Numbered from the stretch's first letter, positions 44,171 to 53,053 are shown. The stretch is DNA of 64,000 nt from JAWVFM01 sp038237625 (GCA_038237625.1 JBBRYM010000001.1:186001-250000), one strand, 5' to 3'. Program-made: numbers and translations. Notes: generated by a model not told the origin, from the sequence alone.

Positions 44171-45052
44171 ATGGCTCGGCATTTCCTCACCGGAACGGAG
44201 CTCGACCGCTCGGAGCTGGAGGCTCTGCTCGCGAGAGCAGCTGAGCTGAAAGCGGGGCGGGCCGGGCGGGCGGGTGCCGATGCCCTCGCGGGGCAGACCG
44301 TCGCGCTCTTCTTCGAGAAGCCGTCGACGCGGACCCGCGTGTCGTTTCAGGTCGCGGTCACCGAGCTCGGCGGAAGCCCGTTGCCCTTGCGAGCAGACGA
44401 GCTCCAGCTCGGTCGCGGCGAGTCGATCGGCGACACCGCCCGGGTGCTGTCGCGCTACGTGCACGGAATCGTGATTCGCTCGGGATCGCAGGAGACCGTG
44501 GAAGAGCTCGCCGCCGGGGCCGAGGTGCCGGTCATCAACGGGCTCACGCCCCTCCATCACCCCTGCCAGGTCCTGGCTGACCTGCTCACGCTGCGCGAGC
44601 GCTTCGGCAGGCTCGACGGACTGCGCCTCGCATATCTGGGCGATGGCAACAACGTTGCCCGATCGCTGGTGCTGGTGGGCGGCGTTGCCGGCGTGGAGGT
44701 CGTGGTCGCGGCCCCGGAGGGTTACCGGCTGGAGGACGGGATGGGCGCGAGCCAGACCGCGGACCCGGCAGAGGCGGTCGCCGGCGCCGACGCCCTCTAC
44801 ACCGATGTCTGGGTGAGCATGGGCGACGAGGCCCAGGCCGATGAGCGGCGGGCGGCACTGGCCCCGTTTCAGCTGAGCGAGGAGCTCTTGGCGAAGGCCA
44901 GGCCCGGGGCGGTCGTCCTGCACTGCCTGCCGGCGCACCCCGGGGAGGAGATCACCGAAGGCGCGCTCTACGGGCCCGCATCCGCGGTCTTCGACCAGGC
45001 CGAGAACAGGTTGCACGCCCAGAAGGCGTTGCTCGAGCTTTTGCTCGGCTGA
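44171..45052 (+). CDS. argF: Ornithine carbamoyltransferase ArgF
   Basis: 293 residues. Carbamoyl-phosphate loop FFEKPSTRTRVSFQVA, the HHPCQ motif (TPLHHPCQVLADL) and the ornithine loop HCLPAHPGEEIT. Slightly short (usual about 305-315) through trimmed N-terminus. Catalyses citrulline formation. No other arg genes adjacent. ATG at 44171; TATCAT lies 12 nt upstream. Confidence 0.93.
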   Translation: MARHFLTGTELDRSELEALLARAAELKAGRAGRAGADALAGQTVALFFEKPSTRTRVSFQVAVTELGGSPLPLRADELQLGRGESIGDTARVLSRYVHGIVIRSGSQETVEELAAGAEVPVINGLTPLHHPCQVLADLLTLRERFGRLDGLRLAYLGDGNNVARSLVLVGGVAGVEVVVAAPEGYRLEDGMGASQTADPAEAVAGADALYTDVWVSMGDEAQADERRAALAPFQLSEELLAKARPGAVVLHCLPAHPGEEITEGALYGPASAVFDQAENRLHAQKALLELLLG

Positions 45053-45174
45053 CGAGCGCCCCGACAACCGGGCGGAACGGGGCCAGCGATCGGCATCAGC
45101 CGGCGCCGGAGAGCAGACCATGCGCCGGCCGCGCACCGCGAGCGCCGGCGGGTCCCGGGGTAGGCGTGCCTGCC

Positions 45175-45180
45175 TAGACT
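45175..45180 (+). promoter_or_regulatory. -10 box of tRNA-Glu
   Basis: TAGACT, 10 nt upstream of the tRNA 5' end. Confidence 0.4.
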
Positions 45181-45190
45181 TCGACGGCGC

Positions 45191-45262
45191 GGCCCCGTCG
45201 TCCAGTGGTCAGGACATCAGGTTTTCAACCTGGGAACGCGAGTTCGATTCTCGCCGGGGCTA
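45191..45262 (+). tRNA. tRNA-Glu (UUC)
   Basis: 72 nt. Acceptor GGCCCCG pairs with CGGGGCT (G1-U closing pair). Anticodon loop TTTTCAA gives UUC. T arm GCGAG-TTCGATT-CTCGC. CCA not encoded. Confidence 0.96.
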
Positions 45263-45274
45263 CTTCGCACGGAC

Positions 45275-45318
45275 GAACGTCCCGCATACCCCCTACAGGG
45301 TGGGTCTCCGGGACGTTC
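45275..45318. repeat. Dispersed ~44-bp palindromic repeat, copy after tRNA-Glu
   Basis: GAACGTCCC (45275-45283) and GGGACGTTC (45310-45318) are perfect arms; near-identical interior to 24922-24966. Sits between tRNA-Glu and the lgt promoter and could terminate the tRNA transcript. Confidence 0.85.
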
Positions 45319-45330
45319 ATGTGTGGGCGG

Positions 45331-45336
45331 TAGCCT
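45331..45336 (+). promoter_or_regulatory. -10 box of lgt
   Basis: TAGCCT 8 nt before GTG 45345; leaderless pattern. Confidence 0.5.
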
Positions 45337-45344
45337 CAGCGGGC

Positions 45345-46103
45345 GTGCAGCCCGAGATTCACCTTGGCGGGATCACCCTGCAGACCTTCGGGATCTGCTT
45401 CGCGCTCGCGTTCGTTGCCGCCGGGGCGGTCGTCGCCCGCCGGCTTCGCGAGCTCGGCAAGCCCGCCGACTGGGCGTACGAGATCTCCCTCGCGGCGATC
45501 GCCGGCGGCGTCATCGGCGCGCGCCTTTATTTCATCGTCGACAACTACGACGCCGTCAAGCACGACCTCCTGGGCAACCTGTTCTCCGGCTCCGGCCTGG
45601 TCTGGTACGGAGGCGCGATCGGCGGCGCGATCGGAGTCTGCCTCTGGGCCTGGCGGCGGGGGATGTTCAACGCCGTCCTCCTCGACCTCTGCGCCGCACC
45701 CCTCGCGGTGGGGTACGCCATCGGCCGCATCGGCTGCCAGCTCTCCGGCGACGGCGACTACGGCGAGGCCTGGGATGGCCCGTGGGCGATGGCCTATCCG
45801 AACGGCACGGTCCCCACACACCAGACTGTCCACCCGACGCCCATCTACGAGACGCTCGCGATGGGCCTGGTCGCCTACCTCCTGTGGCGCCTTCGCGACC
45901 GCTACCGCCCGGGGATCCTCTTCGCCATCTACCTGGTCCTCGCCGGCCTCGAGCGTCTTCTCGTGGAGTTCATCCGCCGCAACCCCGACGTCGCGCTCGG
46001 CCTCACCCAGGCGCAGTTGCTGAGCGTGGGGATGATGCTCGCGGGTGGCGTCTGGCTGACCGCCTCAGCCCGCCGTGGCGGGCTCGCCCGCGCGGCCGCC
46101 TGA
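45345..46103 (+). CDS. lgt: Prolipoprotein diacylglyceryl transferase Lgt
   Basis: 252 residues, about seven membrane helices. Lgt signatures: an ALAFVAAGAVVARRLRELG-type first helix, GGVIGARLYFIV, GSGLVWYGGAIGGAIG and the AIGRIGCQLSGDGDYGEAWD motif, then HPTPIYETLAMG. Transfers diacylglycerol to lipobox Cys, so it would process the sulfatase and heparinase lipoproteins encoded here. The GTG at 45345 is set by the -10; frames upstream include the tRNA and are not coding. Confidence 0.94.
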   Translation: MQPEIHLGGITLQTFGICFALAFVAAGAVVARRLRELGKPADWAYEISLAAIAGGVIGARLYFIVDNYDAVKHDLLGNLFSGSGLVWYGGAIGGAIGVCLWAWRRGMFNAVLLDLCAAPLAVGYAIGRIGCQLSGDGDYGEAWDGPWAMAYPNGTVPTHQTVHPTPIYETLAMGLVAYLLWRLRDRYRPGILFAIYLVLAGLERLLVEFIRRNPDVALGLTQAQLLSVGMMLAGGVWLTASARRGGLARAAA

Positions 46104-46104
46104 A

Positions 46105-46860
46105 TCAATTCGACCGCAACAATCCGCCGTCGATCGGGATCACCGCCCCCGTGACGTAGGCGGCGCGCTCCGAGGCCAGGAACGCGACGAGGTCGCCGAA
46201 CTCCGCCGGATCTCCAAGCCTTTCCGCCGGTACGTCCTTGGCGGCCTCCCGCTCCATCTGCTCCCAGGATCCCCAGTTGGAAGCCAGCCTGTCGGTCGCG
46301 AAGCGCCCGGTGGCGACGGTGTTCACCGTGACGCCGTCACCCGCCACCTCCCGGGCCAGCGTCTTGAAGAAACCCGCCGCGGCCATCCGGTAGGAGTTGG
46401 ACAGGTTGAGGCCGGCGATCGGCTCGCGTATCGAGGACGAGCCCACGTTCACGATCCGGCCGAATCCGCGCTCGCGCATGCCGGGAAGGACGGCGTCGAT
46501 CAGCGTGCGTGGGGCGAGCAAGAGGGTGCGATGGGCGGTCTCCCACTCCTCGGGGGAGTTGTCCAACGCCCCTCCCGGCGGCGGCCCGCCGGTGTTGACG
46601 ACGAGGATCTCGACGGGGCCGCCGAGCTTCTGCGCCGCCTCGCCCGGCAGCTCCGCGAGGCGAGCGAGGTCGGCTGAGTCCGCCTGCAGGACCACCGCGC
46701 CTGCGCCGATCTCGGCGGCGGCCGCCTCGAGCGGCTCCAGCGAGCGGCTGGCGATCGCGACGCGCGCGCCCTCACGGGCCAGGGCGCCGGCTATCCCGCG
46801 GCCAATTCCCTTCGACGCGCCCATCACCAGGGCCACGCGCCCTTCGATGCCCAGGTCCAC
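46105..46860 (-). CDS. SDR-family protein with altered active site
   Basis: 251 residues. Rossmann start GRVALVMGASKGIGRGIAGA, NTGGPPPGGAL in place of the NAG motif, and the FabG-like end TGAVIPIDGGLLRSN. Where classical SDRs have YxxxK, this reads LSNSYRMAAAG, with no Lys at the expected spacing; this fits an SDR branch with NTGGP and SNxxR. May be a non-classical reductase. GTG at 46860 is preferred because TAGCGT ends 7 nt upstream and overlaps the other candidate start at 46869. Confidence 0.85.
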   Translation of the reverse strand: MDLGIEGRVALVMGASKGIGRGIAGALAREGARVAIASRSLEPLEAAAAEIGAGAVVLQADSADLARLAELPGEAAQKLGGPVEILVVNTGGPPPGGALDNSPEEWETAHRTLLLAPRTLIDAVLPGMRERGFGRIVNVGSSSIREPIAGLNLSNSYRMAAAGFFKTLAREVAGDGVTVNTVATGRFATDRLASNWGSWEQMEREAAKDVPAERLGDPAEFGDLVAFLASERAAYVTGAVIPIDGGLLRSN

Positions 46861-46867
46861 GTCGCGC

Positions 46868-46888
46868 ACGCTACCGGTCGTTTACGGT
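46868..46888. promoter_or_regulatory. Back-to-back -10 boxes of SDR and catalase-like genes
   Basis: Minus-strand TAGCGT (46873-46868) 7 nt before GTG 46860, and plus-strand TACGGT (46883-46888) 6 nt before GTG 46895. The divergent gap is only 34 nt. Confidence 0.5.
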
Positions 46889-46894
46889 CCATCC

Positions 46895-47845
46895 GTGGCC
46901 GCCTTGGAGAGCACCGCCAACCAGCTCGTCGAGGTCGCGAACTCCCTGTTCGGAGTCCACGACGGCCGCCGGGCCCTGCATGCGAAGGGGACCTTCTGCG
47001 AGGGGACATTTACGGCCACCCCCGCAGCGGCAAAGCTTTGCCGCGCCGCGATCTTCGCGGGCGACGAGGTACCGGCGCTGATCCGCCTCTCCAACGGCGG
47101 CGGCAAGCCGGACTCAAACGACGCCGCCCGCGAGGCCCGGGGCCTCGCCGTGAAGCTGCGCCCCTCCAGCGGCGAGGAGGGCGACATCCTCGCGACCACC
47201 ACTCCGGCTTTCGTCCTGCGAACTCCAGAGGACTTCCTCGAGCTGCTGCGTCTGCGCATGCCCGACCCCGAGACCGGCGAGCCCGACATGACGGCTCTGG
47301 GCGAGTTCCTGGGCAAGCACCCCGAGGCGCAGACGGCACTCGCCGCGACGATGGGGGCCGAGCCCCCGGCGAGCTTCGCCACCCTTCAGTACTTCTCACC
47401 CCATTCATTCCGCCTGCTCGACGCCGACGACAACGGGACCTGGCTTCGCTACCGCTGGCGCCCGGAAGCGGGCGAGCATCGGATTCCCGACGACGAGGCG
47501 AAGTCCAAAGGCCGCAACTATCTCTTCGAGGAGCTCGAGGCGCGCCTGGGCGAAGCGCCGATCGTCTTCGCCCTCCTGTTCCAGCTCGCCGGGGAAGACG
47601 ACCCGATCGACGATCCCACAGCCGTCTGGCCCGACGAGCGCGAGCTTGTGGAAGCCGGGCGCCTGGAGATCACCGGTCTGGTCGACGACCCCGAGGAGGA
47701 CGGCCACATCGAGGTCTTCGACCCAACCCGCGTGCCCGGCGGCATCGAGCTCTCGGACGATCCCATCCTTCATGCCCGCCGCGCCGCCTACTCGGCGTCG
47801 GCCTACAAGCGCCTGGGCATGGAGATCGGGCCCGTTCCCGAATGA
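46895..47845 (+). CDS. Catalase-family heme peroxidase-like protein
   Basis: 316 residues, a short catalase fold (SrpA-like). Distal His is in GRRALHAKGTFCEGTF. The core includes LIRLSNGGGKPDSNDAAREA and ARGLAVKL. The proximal helix with a probable Tyr ligand is HARRAAYSASAYKRLG near the C-terminus. Lacks the large C-terminal domain of true catalases. Probably decomposes peroxides or oxidises small substrates. The TGA overlaps the next SDR's ATG. Confidence 0.85.
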   Translation: MAALESTANQLVEVANSLFGVHDGRRALHAKGTFCEGTFTATPAAAKLCRAAIFAGDEVPALIRLSNGGGKPDSNDAAREARGLAVKLRPSSGEEGDILATTTPAFVLRTPEDFLELLRLRMPDPETGEPDMTALGEFLGKHPEAQTALAATMGAEPPASFATLQYFSPHSFRLLDADDNGTWLRYRWRPEAGEHRIPDDEAKSKGRNYLFEELEARLGEAPIVFALLFQLAGEDDPIDDPTAVWPDERELVEAGRLEITGLVDDPEEDGHIEVFDPTRVPGGIELSDDPILHARRAAYSASAYKRLGMEIGPVPE

Positions 47846-48813
47846 GCGAGCGCGTCGCCTTCATCACCGGCGCCGGCAACGGCATCGGCGCCGGGCTCGC
47901 GCGCCGCCTGGGCGAGATGGGCTACCGCGTCGCGGTGGTCGACGTCGACCACGACGCAGCCAGGGGCGTGGCCGCCGAGATCGGCGAGTCTGCGCTCGCA
48001 CTCGAGGCAGACATCACCGACATGGCCTCCCTGGAGGCAGCGGTCGATACCACCGTCCAGAAGCTCGGCGGCATCGACGTCGCCTTCGCGAACGCCGGGG
48101 TGGCGACGGCCGGGTCGCTCCGCCACCTCGACCTCGACGCATTCGACGCCCAGATCGGGGTCAACCTCGGCGGCACCTACCGGACCGTGCGCGCGTGCCT
48201 TCCCGCGCTCGAGGAGGCCAAGGGGTACCTGGTGCTGAACGCGTCGCTGTCGGCGATCCTGCCGCCACCCGGCATCGGCGCCTACGCCGCGAGCAAGGCG
48301 GCGACCGAGGCGCTGGGGGACGTCCTGAGGATCGAGCTCGCCCACCTGGGCGTCGACGTCGGCGTCGCCTACTTCGCGTGGATCGACACGGACCTGCTCG
48401 CGGGCGGCGAGCGCGACCAGCCGGCGTTTCGCGTGCTTCGCGAATCCATGCGCTGGCCCCTAAAGAAGGTGATTCCGGTGGACGAGGCGGTGGAGGCCCT
48501 CGTGCGCGGGATCGGCAGGCGCTCCGACCGAATCATGGCCCCCGGCGTCGTCAAGCCGCTCTACCGCCTGCGAGCCATGCTCGGCCCGCTTGCGGCGCCC
48601 CAGCTTCGCAAGGTCGCCCCCGACATCGACGCGGCGACGCTCGAGGCGATCGCCGAGAAGGGGCTCGGCGGCGTGATCAGGGACACCGCGGCCGGCGAGG
48701 CCGCCGCGCGCTCGGTTGGCCGCCGCGTTCGAAGCGGCGGCGGCGCGATTCCTAGCTCGCCATCCCCCAGAAGAGCATCGAGGTCGAGTCGTCGGGGTCC
48801 ACCCGAACGGTGA
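47842..48813 (+). CDS. Short-chain dehydrogenase/reductase
   Basis: 323 residues. RVAFITGAGNGIGAGLARRL cofactor site, NAGVATAGSL and a full YAASK catalytic motif (GAYAASKAATEALG). The segment PVDEAVEALVRGIGRRSDRI is typical of a longer SDR branch. Overlaps the catalase-like stop (ATGA), so co-expressed. The last 30 or so residues (SGGGAIPSSPSPRRASRSSR) look like read-through sequence antisense to a coding-like minus frame (48750-48842). Confidence 0.88.
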   Translation: MSERVAFITGAGNGIGAGLARRLGEMGYRVAVVDVDHDAARGVAAEIGESALALEADITDMASLEAAVDTTVQKLGGIDVAFANAGVATAGSLRHLDLDAFDAQIGVNLGGTYRTVRACLPALEEAKGYLVLNASLSAILPPPGIGAYAASKAATEALGDVLRIELAHLGVDVGVAYFAWIDTDLLAGGERDQPAFRVLRESMRWPLKKVIPVDEAVEALVRGIGRRSDRIMAPGVVKPLYRLRAMLGPLAAPQLRKVAPDIDAATLEAIAEKGLGGVIRDTAAGEAAARSVGRRVRSGGGAIPSSPSPRRASRSSRRGPPER

Positions 48814-48861
48814 TCTCGGCGCGTTCGAAGAGCTCCAGGCGGTGAGGCCGGGTGGGGAAAG

Positions 48862-48935
48862 TGGGCAGTGCCGGACTCGAACCGGCGACCCCCCGCGTGT
48901 AAAGCGGGTGCTCTAGCCAACTGAGCTAACCGCCC
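48862..48935 (-). tRNA. tRNA-Val (UAC)
   Basis: 74 nt. Acceptor GGGCGGT pairs with ACTGCCC. Anticodon stem CCCGC/GCGGG with loop TTTACAC (UAC). T loop GGTTCGAGTCC. No encoded CCA. Confidence 0.96.
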
Positions 48936-49018
48936 GCAGGGATTATCGGGCAACTCGCGATGGACGCGAAACGCAAGCGGGGGTCGCGTTTCTCGTCCAT
49001 CGTCTCGTGGATCGAGGG

Positions 49019-49789
49019 TCAGGAGGGGACCGAGCTCGCGGCGAGCAAAAAGGCCGCCACACCCTCGGGGTCGTCCCAAGTTGGCGTGTGGCCCCAGCCG
49101 GGCTTCTCGGTCAGAACGGCGCCCGGGGGCATCCGAGTGCGGCTCGGGCGGCCGAGCAGGGTGTCCTGCTCGCCCCAGGCGATGGCTACGGGAACGTGGA
49201 TCTTGTCCTCGTGCTCGAAGGCTCCCCTGCGCATCTCGTCGTTGGCCGCCACGTAGCCCGCCGAGTCGAGATAGGAGCGGATCAGGGCGTTGGCGTCGGC
49301 GGGCGGAACGCGCTCGGGGCGGGCGACCGTGCTGCGCAGCGCGAGCTCACGCCCGCGGCGAGTTCGCACGAGGCCGTTGACCAAAAAGCGGATCCGGTTC
49401 GCCCGGCCTTGGGTGTCGTAGCGGCGCGGGCCGAGGGGGTTGCGCCAAAGGCCCGCCGGCGAGATCGCCGCCACCGAGGCGACCGCGCCCGCCTTCGCCA
49501 TCTCCAGCGCCACCCAAGCCCCGAGCGAGTTGCCGGCGACGTGGGGGCGCTCGACTCCGATCTCGCCGCAGAACGAGACAACGGCGCGGCCGAGTGCCTC
49601 CGCGGTGGGGGCCTCCTCGAGCGATCGTGAGCCGCCGAACCCGGGGAGGTCGATTGCGATCACGTCGCGCCGGGGCGCAAGCAGCTCCATGACCGGCCGC
49701 CAGATCACCAGGCTCCCGCCCAGGCCATGGATCAGCACGAGCGGCGGGCCCGACCCCTGCCGGACGAAGTTGAGAGGGGCTTCGCTCAC
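49019..49789 (-). CDS. Alpha/beta hydrolase
   Basis: 256 residues. LVLIHGLGGSLVIW oxyanion region, nucleophile elbow HVAGNSLGAWVALEM (Ser), acid in IAWGEQDTLLG and His in GWGHTPTWDDP. Fourth gene of the lipid operon; the GTG overlaps the cfa stop by 4 bp. Could hydrolyse an acyl or thioester product; unknown. Confidence 0.85.
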   Translation of the reverse strand: MSEAPLNFVRQGSGPPLVLIHGLGGSLVIWRPVMELLAPRRDVIAIDLPGFGGSRSLEEAPTAEALGRAVVSFCGEIGVERPHVAGNSLGAWVALEMAKAGAVASVAAISPAGLWRNPLGPRRYDTQGRANRIRFLVNGLVRTRRGRELALRSTVARPERVPPADANALIRSYLDSAGYVAANDEMRRGAFEHEDKIHVPVAIAWGEQDTLLGRPSRTRMPPGAVLTEKPGWGHTPTWDDPEGVAAFLLAASSVPS

Positions 49790-51036
49790 GCGCTGGCGGA
49801 CTCGAGGCGACTCGCTGTCGCGGCGCCCGCGAGCATGTCGCCACGCCATTGCGGCTTGGCCAGGACCATCTGCACGTCGCGGATGCGCCGTTCGGCGAAC
49901 CCCGCCTCACAGAAGCTGAGATAAAAGCGCCACAGGCGACGGAACCGCTCGTCGTAGCCGTGGGGGCGCAGGCGCTCGAAGCGGGCTTCGAAACGCTCGC
50001 GCCAGACGCGAAGCGTCCGCACGTAGTGCGGGCTGATGTCGTCGAGCCAGATCGTGCTCATGTCCGTGACACCCGCAACGCGCTCGCCGATGACATCCAG
50101 CGAGGGCAGGCAGCCGCCGGGGAAGATATGGGTGTTGGCGAAGCTCTTCGATGCCTTCTCGACCTCGTAGGCGCGGTCGTCGATGACGATCGCCTGCAAA
50201 AACGCCAGCCCATCGACTCGCAGGAGCTCGGAGCACTTGCGAAAGTAGGAGTCGAAGTACTGCCAGCCGACCGCCTCGATCATCTCGATCGAGACGAGCT
50301 TCGTGAACTCGCCCTCGAGGTCGCGGTAGTCGCGGTCGACGACCTTCACGAGGTCGTCCACTCCAGCGTCCCGCACCCGCTCGAGCGCCAAGGAGTGCTG
50401 CTCGCGGGAGATCGTGGTGGTCGTGACCCGGCAGCCCCGGGTAGAGGCGGCGTGCACCGCCATCCCGCCCCAGCCCGTGCCGATTTCGATCAGCTCGTCG
50501 CCGGGTCCGAGGCGCAGACGCTCGCAGACTCGCTCGAGCTTGGCGAGCTGCGCCTCCTCGAGGGTGGCGCCGGGCCGGTCGAAGAGCGCGCACGAATACA
50601 TCATCCGGTCATCGAGGAAGGTGGCGAAGAGCTCGTTGCCGAGGTCGTAGTGGGCTGCGATGTTCTTGGCGGCACCCTCGCGGCTGTTCCGAGGGACCAG
50701 CCTCGCCAGGCGCTGAAGGGGGCCGGCAATCGGCTGAATCCGCCGGCGCCAGTCGTCGAACCGCGGGATCTCGCGGGCCGCGATCCGGGTGAGCGCCACC
50801 GGATCGTCCGTGTCCCAGAGGCCATCCACGTAAGCCGCCCCCCAGGAGGCGCTGCCGCGCAGCGCCGCTCCCCAGGCGCGAGGATCGCGGATGCGGACCT
50901 CTGCGCGAAGGTCGGAGTCCTGGGGCCCGTAGGAGGTGCGCCTCCCCGCCTCGACGATCTCTACGCGCCCAGAGCGCAGGCCGTTGAGGACTCTCTCGAC
51001 CGCGCTGCGGGCGATGCGATTACGAGCGCTCATCAC
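49786..51036 (-). CDS. cfa: Cyclopropane-fatty-acid-synthase-like methyltransferase
   Basis: 416 residues. A CFA N-domain (GSASWGAAYVDGLWDTDDPV) is followed by the SAM motif IEIGTGWGGMAVHAASTRGC, with upstream HYDLGNELFATFLDDRMMYS and SCALF typical of the family. C-terminal SIEMIEAVGWQYFDSYF and the bicarbonate-site Glu region are present. Methylates unsaturated acyl chains in membrane phospholipids. Tandem starts GTG 51036 / ATG 51033 overlap the DUF1365 stop. Confidence 0.92.
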   Translation of the reverse strand: MMSARNRIARSAVERVLNGLRSGRVEIVEAGRRTSYGPQDSDLRAEVRIRDPRAWGAALRGSASWGAAYVDGLWDTDDPVALTRIAAREIPRFDDWRRRIQPIAGPLQRLARLVPRNSREGAAKNIAAHYDLGNELFATFLDDRMMYSCALFDRPGATLEEAQLAKLERVCERLRLGPGDELIEIGTGWGGMAVHAASTRGCRVTTTTISREQHSLALERVRDAGVDDLVKVVDRDYRDLEGEFTKLVSIEMIEAVGWQYFDSYFRKCSELLRVDGLAFLQAIVIDDRAYEVEKASKSFANTHIFPGGCLPSLDVIGERVAGVTDMSTIWLDDISPHYVRTLRVWRERFEARFERLRPHGYDERFRRLWRFYLSFCEAGFAERRIRDVQMVLAKPQWRGDMLAGAATASRLESASA

Positions 51037-51791
51037 GACGCCGTCCTCGGGCCTTGCGGGTGGGCGTGATACGGCGCGCCCTTGAGCTTCAGCCGCAGGG
51101 CCTGCCAGTAGATCGCCGTCGCAACCCGCACGCTCATCGCCGGGTAGCGCACCAGGACGCTGCGCATGAGCCCCGGGGAGAGCTCGCGGCGTCGGAGGGA
51201 AAGAGTCGCATCGAATGCCTGATTGCCCGCTCGGCTGGATGCGATGTGGACCACCAGCTCATCGCCCGGCGTCGTGACCCGCCAGTCGTATGTGTGGTCC
51301 ATCCCCATGAGGGGCGAGACGTGAAAGGACTTCTCGAGCCGGCCGCGGATCACCCGGTCGTCGTCTGCATGGCCGATGGCGTACGCGTGGCGCTCCCCCC
51401 AGGGCGTGTTGGTCACCTCGGCGACCACGGCCTCGACGGATGCGTCGCGCTCGTCGAAGCAGAAGTAGAAGGACACCGGGTTGAAGGAGTGGCCGAGGTA
51501 GCGAAGGTTCGCGAGCAGGCGGACCGGCCCGGCCGGCCTCGATCCGAGCGTCTCGGCGGCGGCGTCGCGGGCGCAGTCGGCGAGCGGGAGCGACGAGTCG
51601 CCCATGAAGTCCGACCGGCGAAACCACGCAGGCGCGGGGCGGCGCGCCGACCACAGCGCGTACGGATCGAGAACCTCGGGCATCTCGTCGAGGTCGAGGT
51701 ACGGAAGGAACAGCCGGTATCGAAACTCGTGCTCCACCGGCTCGAAGCGACGGTGACGGACCCATCCTTCATAGAGGGCTGACGAGTTCAC
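51033..51791 (-). CDS. DUF1365 protein
   Basis: 252 residues. DUF1365 signatures: ALYEGWVRHRRFEPVEHEFR, LRYLGHSFNPVSFYFCFDE, EVTNTPWGERHAYAI, HVSPLMGMDHTYDW. Function unknown, but it recurs between FAD-dependent oxidoreductases and CFA-like methyltransferases (family knowledge). The GTG start at 51791 overlaps the oxidoreductase stop by 4 bp. Longer upstream frame is a shadow. Confidence 0.9.
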   Translation of the reverse strand: MNSSALYEGWVRHRRFEPVEHEFRYRLFLPYLDLDEMPEVLDPYALWSARRPAPAWFRRSDFMGDSSLPLADCARDAAAETLGSRPAGPVRLLANLRYLGHSFNPVSFYFCFDERDASVEAVVAEVTNTPWGERHAYAIGHADDDRVIRGRLEKSFHVSPLMGMDHTYDWRVTTPGDELVVHIASSRAGNQAFDATLSLRRRELSPGLMRSVLVRYPAMSVRVATAIYWQALRLKLKGAPYHAHPQGPRTAS

Positions 51792-53053
51792 GCTGCGGCC
51801 TCCTCGAGGAGCAGGGAACGGGCCCCGAGCAGCTCCCGGCACGCGCGGTGAGCGCTCCAGCACCCGTCTTCGTGAAACCCCCACCGCCAGTACGCGCCGC
51901 AGTAGTGGATCCGGTTGGCTCCGGATATCTCGGCGAACCGGCGCTGAGCTGCGTACGCGGCGTGATCGATCACCGGGTGCGAATAGTCGAAGCTCGCGAT
52001 CACCTGTGAGGAGTCGATCCGCTCCTCCGCGTTCAGGGTCACGAAGTATTCGCGGTCGGCATCGAGGCTCTGAAGGTTGTTCATCCAGTAGCTGAGCGCG
52101 GCGCGCTCGTCCCTCGCGTCGCCGAGGTGGAAGTTCCAACTCGCCCACGCCGCCCGCCTGCGTGGCATGACCGCGGGATCGGTGTGGAGGGTCGCCCGGT
52201 TGGGCTGGTACGCGATCGCGCCGAGGATCTGCCGCTCCGCATCGGTTGGGTCGGCCAGCATCGCCAGGGCCTCGTCGGAATGCGCGGCGATGACCACCTC
52301 GTCGAAGAGCTCCGTCTCGCAGCCGTCCGCCTCGACCGCGACGGCGCCCGCGATCCGGCTCACCCGCCGAACGGGCGCGGCGCAGCGAACCCTCCCGCGA
52401 AGCCCGGCGACGATCGCCTCCACATAGCGGCGCGAGCCGCCGGCGACGGTCTGCCACACGGGCCGGCCCGTCTGACGGAGCTGGCCGTGGTTCACCAGGA
52501 ACTCGGCGAGGAAGCCGACCGGGAATGACTCCATCTGGGCGGGCTCCGCCGACCAAACCGCCGCGATCTGGGGAACGATCGCGCGGTTGACGTACCAATC
52601 CGAGTAGCCGCCGTCGCGCAGGAACTCGGCGACGGAGGGAGCGCCGGGGCGCCCCGCGAGGGGAGCGACGTCGCGGCAGAAGCGAAGGTGGTCGCGAATG
52701 AGCCCCCAAAAGCGCGGACTCAGCAGGTGGCGGCGCTGCGCGAACAGCCCGCGCCTGGTGTTCGCAAACTCGAAGCTGCCGTCGGCGAGCGCCATCGACA
52801 TTCCCATGGCGGAGGGCTGCGTCGCGACCCCGAGCTCGGCGAGGAGCTCCGTGAACAGCGGGTAGTTGCGATCGTTGAGAACGATGAACCCAGTGTCGAT
52901 TTCGAGCGGCCCGCGCGGATCCTCGACAGGCACGGTGTTCGCATGCCCCCCCGGGCGGAGGGCCGCCTCGTAAAGAACGACCTCATGCTCGCGGTCGAGC
53001 CGGCGGGCGGCGGTCAAGCCGGCAATGCCGCCGCCGATAACCGCGATCTTCAT
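51788..53053 (-). CDS. FAD-dependent oxidoreductase (amine-oxidase-like)
   Basis: 421 residues from ATG 53053. FAD-binding MKIAVIGGGIAGLTAARRLD, GGHANTV, IDTGFIVLNDRNYPLF and QTVAGGSRRYVEAIV, with the C-terminal HYCGAYWRWGFHEDGCWSA FAD region. GAGAGGG Shine-Dalgarno 4 nt upstream. First gene of the oxidoreductase-DUF1365-Cfa-hydrolase operon. It may dehydrogenate the methylated acyl chain. Confidence 0.9.
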   Translation of the reverse strand: MKIAVIGGGIAGLTAARRLDREHEVVLYEAALRPGGHANTVPVEDPRGPLEIDTGFIVLNDRNYPLFTELLAELGVATQPSAMGMSMALADGSFEFANTRRGLFAQRRHLLSPRFWGLIRDHLRFCRDVAPLAGRPGAPSVAEFLRDGGYSDWYVNRAIVPQIAAVWSAEPAQMESFPVGFLAEFLVNHGQLRQTGRPVWQTVAGGSRRYVEAIVAGLRGRVRCAAPVRRVSRIAGAVAVEADGCETELFDEVVIAAHSDEALAMLADPTDAERQILGAIAYQPNRATLHTDPAVMPRRRAAWASWNFHLGDARDERAALSYWMNNLQSLDADREYFVTLNAEERIDSSQVIASFDYSHPVIDHAAYAAQRRFAEISGANRIHYCGAYWRWGFHEDGCWSAHRACRELLGARSLLLEEAAA

